Shown piece by piece: positions 60,042 through 64,000 of a stretch of 64,000 nt of DNA. Position 1 is the first letter of the stretch; the number at the start of each line of letters is the position of its first letter. The position numbers were made by a program, and so were the translations under genes. Source of the DNA: Eulemur rufifrons (Eukaryota > Chordata > Mammalia > Primates > Lemuridae); the NCBI RefSeq assembly GCF_041146395.1, contig NC_090984.1:85447114-85511113 (forward strand), given 5' to 3'. Under the pieces are notes generated by a model. That model searched no databases, was not told where the DNA came from, and saw only the letters and a program-made list of their open reading frames with translations.

Positions 60042-62510
60042 TCAAAATATTATGTAAAGAAATTGAAGGAGGTACGAAAAGGATGTTTGCATGTTTCTTT
60101 CCCAAGGACTAGCCATGCTGGGGCAGGACACCTGGCTGTGTAAATTAAGTATACCAGCTTCAATAGGAAGGGATGAAAGTGAAACTAAAGGTGAGTTGAA
60201 AGACCTACAGGTGATGATAATAAAATAGCTCCTCCTTGGCAGTACATTTTTTCCCTTTATTTTGCTTATGGAAAATGAGTTATTAGGTGGCAAATAAATG
60301 TTAATTTATTGTATTCTGATGTGACTGAGAGACACTGACAAGTATCAAAAAAACCAGCTTCTGGGTATTGTTGTATAACTGTTTAACAAGCCATAACTTG
60401 CATGAAAGATTTTTACTGTCTGTTTCAACTTTTGGCAGAATGTTTTTCACCCGTGCTTTCCAGTTTTGGGTGTGAGAAGCAGCTTTTACTTATAAATGGT
60501 TTTATGGAAATTGATTTGAGAATTGAGCTTACTATTGATATTTTAAGACATTTGTCATTTTATTCAATTACAGCATTTGAAAGGACTAACTTAAGCAGTC
60601 ATTAGTGATGTGGCATCTTTCTGAGGTATAAAAGCAAATGTCATGAAGAATGAGAGTGCTGTGTTTTAGAAATTCTTTAGGATATGTTTGTTGGATCAAT
60701 TGTTTTAGTAACATAACATAGGATTCCTACAACATTTTCTACTTTATTTTCTATACTTAATTTATGCTCAGCCAGTTTAATTGGATAGTTTTTATTTTCT
60801 AGTAAACTTTAATCCTAATATTTTTTGGGGAGAGAACATACTTATCTTTAGAGATATAATTTAGTGTTATCTTCCAAAATTTGCAGCTGTTTAGAACCAG
60901 ATACTTTTGGGGAAGCTACTATGGTATGATGAATGCCTTCCTTGTTAGGTCACGTGTGACAAAGGAAAATTCAGCAAGTGCATAATCTGCAGTCATTTGG
61001 AAGCAACAAAAACAAAAAAGAGCAGATTAACTTCAAATGCATTTAGATCATCTGGAAATTGAATTCCTGTCAATTCTTATCTTTGCATAATTTGTCTTCT
61101 CCCCTTTAATTCATGCTTATGGTATTTTGGAGCTGATGAACATATTATATTATCCAGGAGAGCATTAATAATTAAAATGTGGATGTTTCTTAGTTAAAAG
61201 AACTTGCCAACCTTTCATTTCCAACTCTATCTTTTAGTTAGTGCTCTATAGAAGAGGCTCTCAATTGTCCCTTTTTAGGTATTCAACTTCAGAAACCTAG
61301 CATGTACATTTCCCACCCTCAGCGCAGTATAGATATAAATGTGAAACTAAGTGCTAAATAAGTGTGGTTATTGCGTTATTGTCAGGCATGTTTCATTCAT
61401 CCAATATTTTTGAGTACCTCTGTGCCAGGTACTCAACCAGGAGCTGTGACACACAGGTAAAATGTCTTTGCTGCAAGGACCGTTAACCTTTGTTTTAACA
61501 TTCCCTTGCCATGGAGGGCCCTGGGTCTGAAAGGCTAGAATTGGGCCAAGAGGATGAACCATTTATGTTATGCCAGATTGGCCAGAGGTCTTACCTAAAG
61601 GTTGGTGTAAGGAGGTATTAGAAACTCCATTAAAATTAATAGGGAATAGATTATTATAGCCTAAGACAGACAAAGGGCCTAGAGCCTAGACACCACAGTT
61701 TTGGATTGTCCTAGAATGAGTGGAGTTTAGTAAGCTAGCACTTTCTTTGAGGCAAGAAGAAATGCTCAAGGTCAGAACTAGTGTAGGCACCTAAAATTAG
61801 AGGTCGAGGAAAGAGGGACAGTCCAAATATCTGTTCTCCTTTTCTTTCCACTCTCAGGCATGTATTTACTTTCTTTTTTTTTTTTGAAGTCAATCTTTTT
61901 CTTTAATTGATGAACTTGAGAAATACACAAGCCGCTCATGGCCTTAATTTCTGGTCTTTGCTTTTCTTCCTCTAACATTTTTAAAGTAGAAAAATTTCAG
62001 TCACAGAGCAGTTGAAAAAATTGTTTGTATGTTGAGTACCTAAGTACCCATCACCTAGATTCTGTAATTGAGCTACTTTACCACCTGTTCCTCTTCCATT
62101 CATCAATCTTATGTTTTTCTTGTATTTCAAAGTAAGTGTACTTTACACCTAGACACTTCAGCTTGCCTATTACTATTTGTTTTTTAGGTAACGTTTGTAT
62201 GTAATAAAATGTTGGACTCTTATGTGTACCATTCCCTTAGTTTGGAGAGGTTCATACATCTGTGTAAGCCATATCCCTGTCTGATACAGAACGTTACCAT
62301 TACTATCACCACAAAAAGTTCCTTCGTGTACCTTCCAAGTCATTGAGCTTTTTAATTGCCTGCAATCTTACTTCCACCAGTTTCTTCTGAAGCTGCTTGT
62401 TTAAAGTACCTACTTTGTTAGTACATTAGGGTGGCATTATGCTAGGAGTTTAGAGCATAAAGAAATGTACATATCCCCTGTTCTCTTTAAGTTTATAATT
62501 TAGTTTGGTT
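60042..62510. other. Copy-2-only sequence, mostly unassigned
   Basis: 61,990-62,360 resembles an old L1 3' fragment ('acccatcacctagattctg'). No gene recognised. Confidence 0.4.
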
Positions 62511-62512
62511 GT

Positions 62513-62638
62513 TTTTTTTGTTTTTTTCAAGAGATGGGGTCTTGCCCGGGCTGGAGTGCAGTGGCTGTTCATAGCCATGATCATAGCGCACTGCAGCCTT
62601 GAACTTCTGGGCTGAAGCGGGTGCCACCATGCCCTGCT
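62513..62638 (-). mobile_element. 7SL-like Alu monomer (FLAM-like)
   Basis: Reverse-orientation single arm with 'gagtgcagtggctgttcata', closer to 7SL RNA than modern Alus. Confidence 0.7.
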
Positions 62639-62756
62639 TAGTTTGGGTTTTAAGTAGGTGTGTGAAGAGAAGTAAATAAATGTTACATGAATTCAGAGGA
62701 AGCAACTGTGACTGCCAGGGAAAGCTTTCTGGGTGTGGGCATTGAATTGGCCCTTG

Positions 62757-63075
62757 CTATGGTCTGAATGTTGGTGTCCCCTCAAAATTTATATATGGAG
62801 ACTTAATCCCCAACGTGACAGTATTAAGAAGTAGGGCCTTTTGGATATGATTATGTCATGAATGGGATTAGTGATCTTAAAGAGGCTTGAAGGAGCTCTT
62901 TGTCCCTTCCATCTTGTGAAGACACAGCAAGAGGGTGGCATCTATGAGGAACGGGCCCTCACTGCAACACTGAATCTGCCAGTGCCTTGATCTGGGACTT
63001 CTCAGCTTTCAGAACTGTGAGCAATAAATTTCTGTTGTTTATAAATTGCACAGTGTAAGGTATTTTATTGTATTA
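62757..63075 (+). mobile_element. LTR/MER-type repeat, complete in copy 2
   Basis: Starts 'tatggtctgaatgttggtgt' and ends with 'caataaatttctgttgttta'. It looks like a MaLR-type LTR; exact family uncertain. Copy 1 keeps only its right half (17,877-18,010). Confidence 0.65.
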
Positions 63076-63435
63076 ATGACACCTGACCAAAGAGAAGTCT
63101 TCAAGAATCCAGAGAAGAGGTTTTTTTTTTTTTTTTTAAAGACTATATGATTAGAAGTTTTGGTGTTAAGAGTAGCAAACAAGGTTGGGACCAGATTTTG
63201 GAGGGAGTTTGAGTCTTACCTTATACCCAATGACAGTTTTTGAGGGAGGAAATAACATGAAGAACAGATCTTTTTGTTAAATCTTTATCCTGTTAGTCAT
63301 CTTTGATACTCAGTTGTGTAGAACCTTCATTCCTTGAGTTCTCTGTTTTCTTTGGTTCTTTGCTTATCTCTAAATTCTCAGCTTTGCTGGCAATTCTTTC
63401 TCTTCCGGATTCAGACTATCCAGAGTTGTTTTTGG

Positions 63436-63704
63436 TTTTTTTTTGAAACAGGCTCTTTTTTTGTCCCGGAGTGCAGTGACGTGATCATAGCTCACTGCTG
63501 GGCTCAAGCGATCCTCCCACCTCTGCCTCCTGAGTAGCTGGGACCATAGGTTTGTACCAGTACACCTGGCTACTTTCTCTATTTTTTATAGTAATAGGAT
63601 CTAACTGTGTTGCCAAGGCTGGTCTCAAACTCCTGGCCTCAAGTGATCCTCCTGCCTCAGCCTCCTGAGTAGCTGGGACTACAGGCATGTGCCACCATGC
63701 CCGG
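63436..63704 (-). mobile_element. Chimeric Alu at the right edge of copy 2
   Basis: Follows the Alu at 18,412-18,640 until about 63,650. It then continues with 'cctcctgagtagctgggact', i.e. mid-Alu sequence, instead of the expected end. Confidence 0.8.
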
Positions 63705-64000
63705 CCCCTAGAGATTTTATTTCAAGTTCAGTCATCAGGGTTATTCTCTGGAGGTTCTCTGTGCTTTCCACAAACCCCAGTCACTGTAGCCCTAGGGAAT
63801 AGGTTTCTTGAGTGCAGACTGTCATCTTTGCTAGATGAAGGGCTCTATCATCATCACTCTATTTTAGCTCATTTGGGGTACTACAAAGAGGACTATCAAA
63901 ATGTATCCTGAAACGAAGTCTAAAGAGGGTCTTAGAGCTTTATACTTCGAGGAATTATCTTTCATTGGACATTTTCTTTGCCTGTATTTTATTTATCATA
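63705..64000. other. Unassigned sequence at the window end
   Basis: No similarity to the sequence after 18,694 and no gene recognised. Confidence 0.4.

Overview
The window is nuclear DNA of a strepsirrhine primate, most likely a lemur. The evidence is the repeat content. It carries many Alus of the strepsirrhine type, with 'cctagcactctgggagg', a '...gcctgagcaagagc...' left arm and an A/T-rich mid-element linker before the right arm. It also carries L1 3' ends with a G-rich 3' UTR, and relics of MIR, L2, hAT/Charlie, Tigger and mariner elements. Protein-coding sequence is sparse. I recognise two host genes, both partial.

Layout. (1) 0.5-3.4 kb: 5' end of DLGAP5 on the minus strand, with the first coding exon, a 5' noncoding exon and a GC-rich promoter carrying CCAAT and CHR-type sites. 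(2) 3.5-8.6 kb: old L1 sequence, an Alu, and a young 5'-truncated L1 with a clean target-site duplication. (3) 8.6-18.65 kb: first copy of a segmental duplication, ending in a CpG-island promoter at 16.5-17.6 kb. (4) 18.7-29.4 kb: unassigned sequence with Alus and an HSMAR-like mariner. (5) 29.8-31.14 kb: exons 2 and 3 of a galectin-3 gene (LGALS3), plus strand, with intact reading frame and splice sites. (6) 31.76-42.08 kb: a class II (betaretrovirus-like) endogenous retrovirus in tandem form, LTR-internal-LTR-internal. The second internal region is cut off in the dUTPase/protease region. (7) 42.08-63.65 kb: second copy of the segmental duplication, expanded by copy-specific sequence, with its own CpG-island promoter at 57.0-58.0 kb. 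(8) The last 0.3 kb is unassigned.

How the pieces relate. The two CpG-island promoters lie in duplicated sequence that differs by about 5% (counted by eye). A tract of about 1.6 kb over the promoters differs by only about five changes and has sharp edges, which is the pattern of recent gene conversion. The galectin-3 fragment lies downstream of promoter copy 1. The carbohydrate-recognition exons (4-6) are not present before the duplication restarts at 42.08 kb. As I recall the human map, LGALS3 lies beyond the 3' end of DLGAP5 and FBXO34 lies beyond its 5' end. The galectin fragment here is therefore on the unexpected side of DLGAP5, and the CpG island is a candidate FBXO34-type promoter. The likely picture is a lineage-specific rearrangement that placed a truncated galectin-3 gene between a duplicated promoter and a retroviral LTR. 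The LTR lies in the same orientation and offers a polyadenylation signal.
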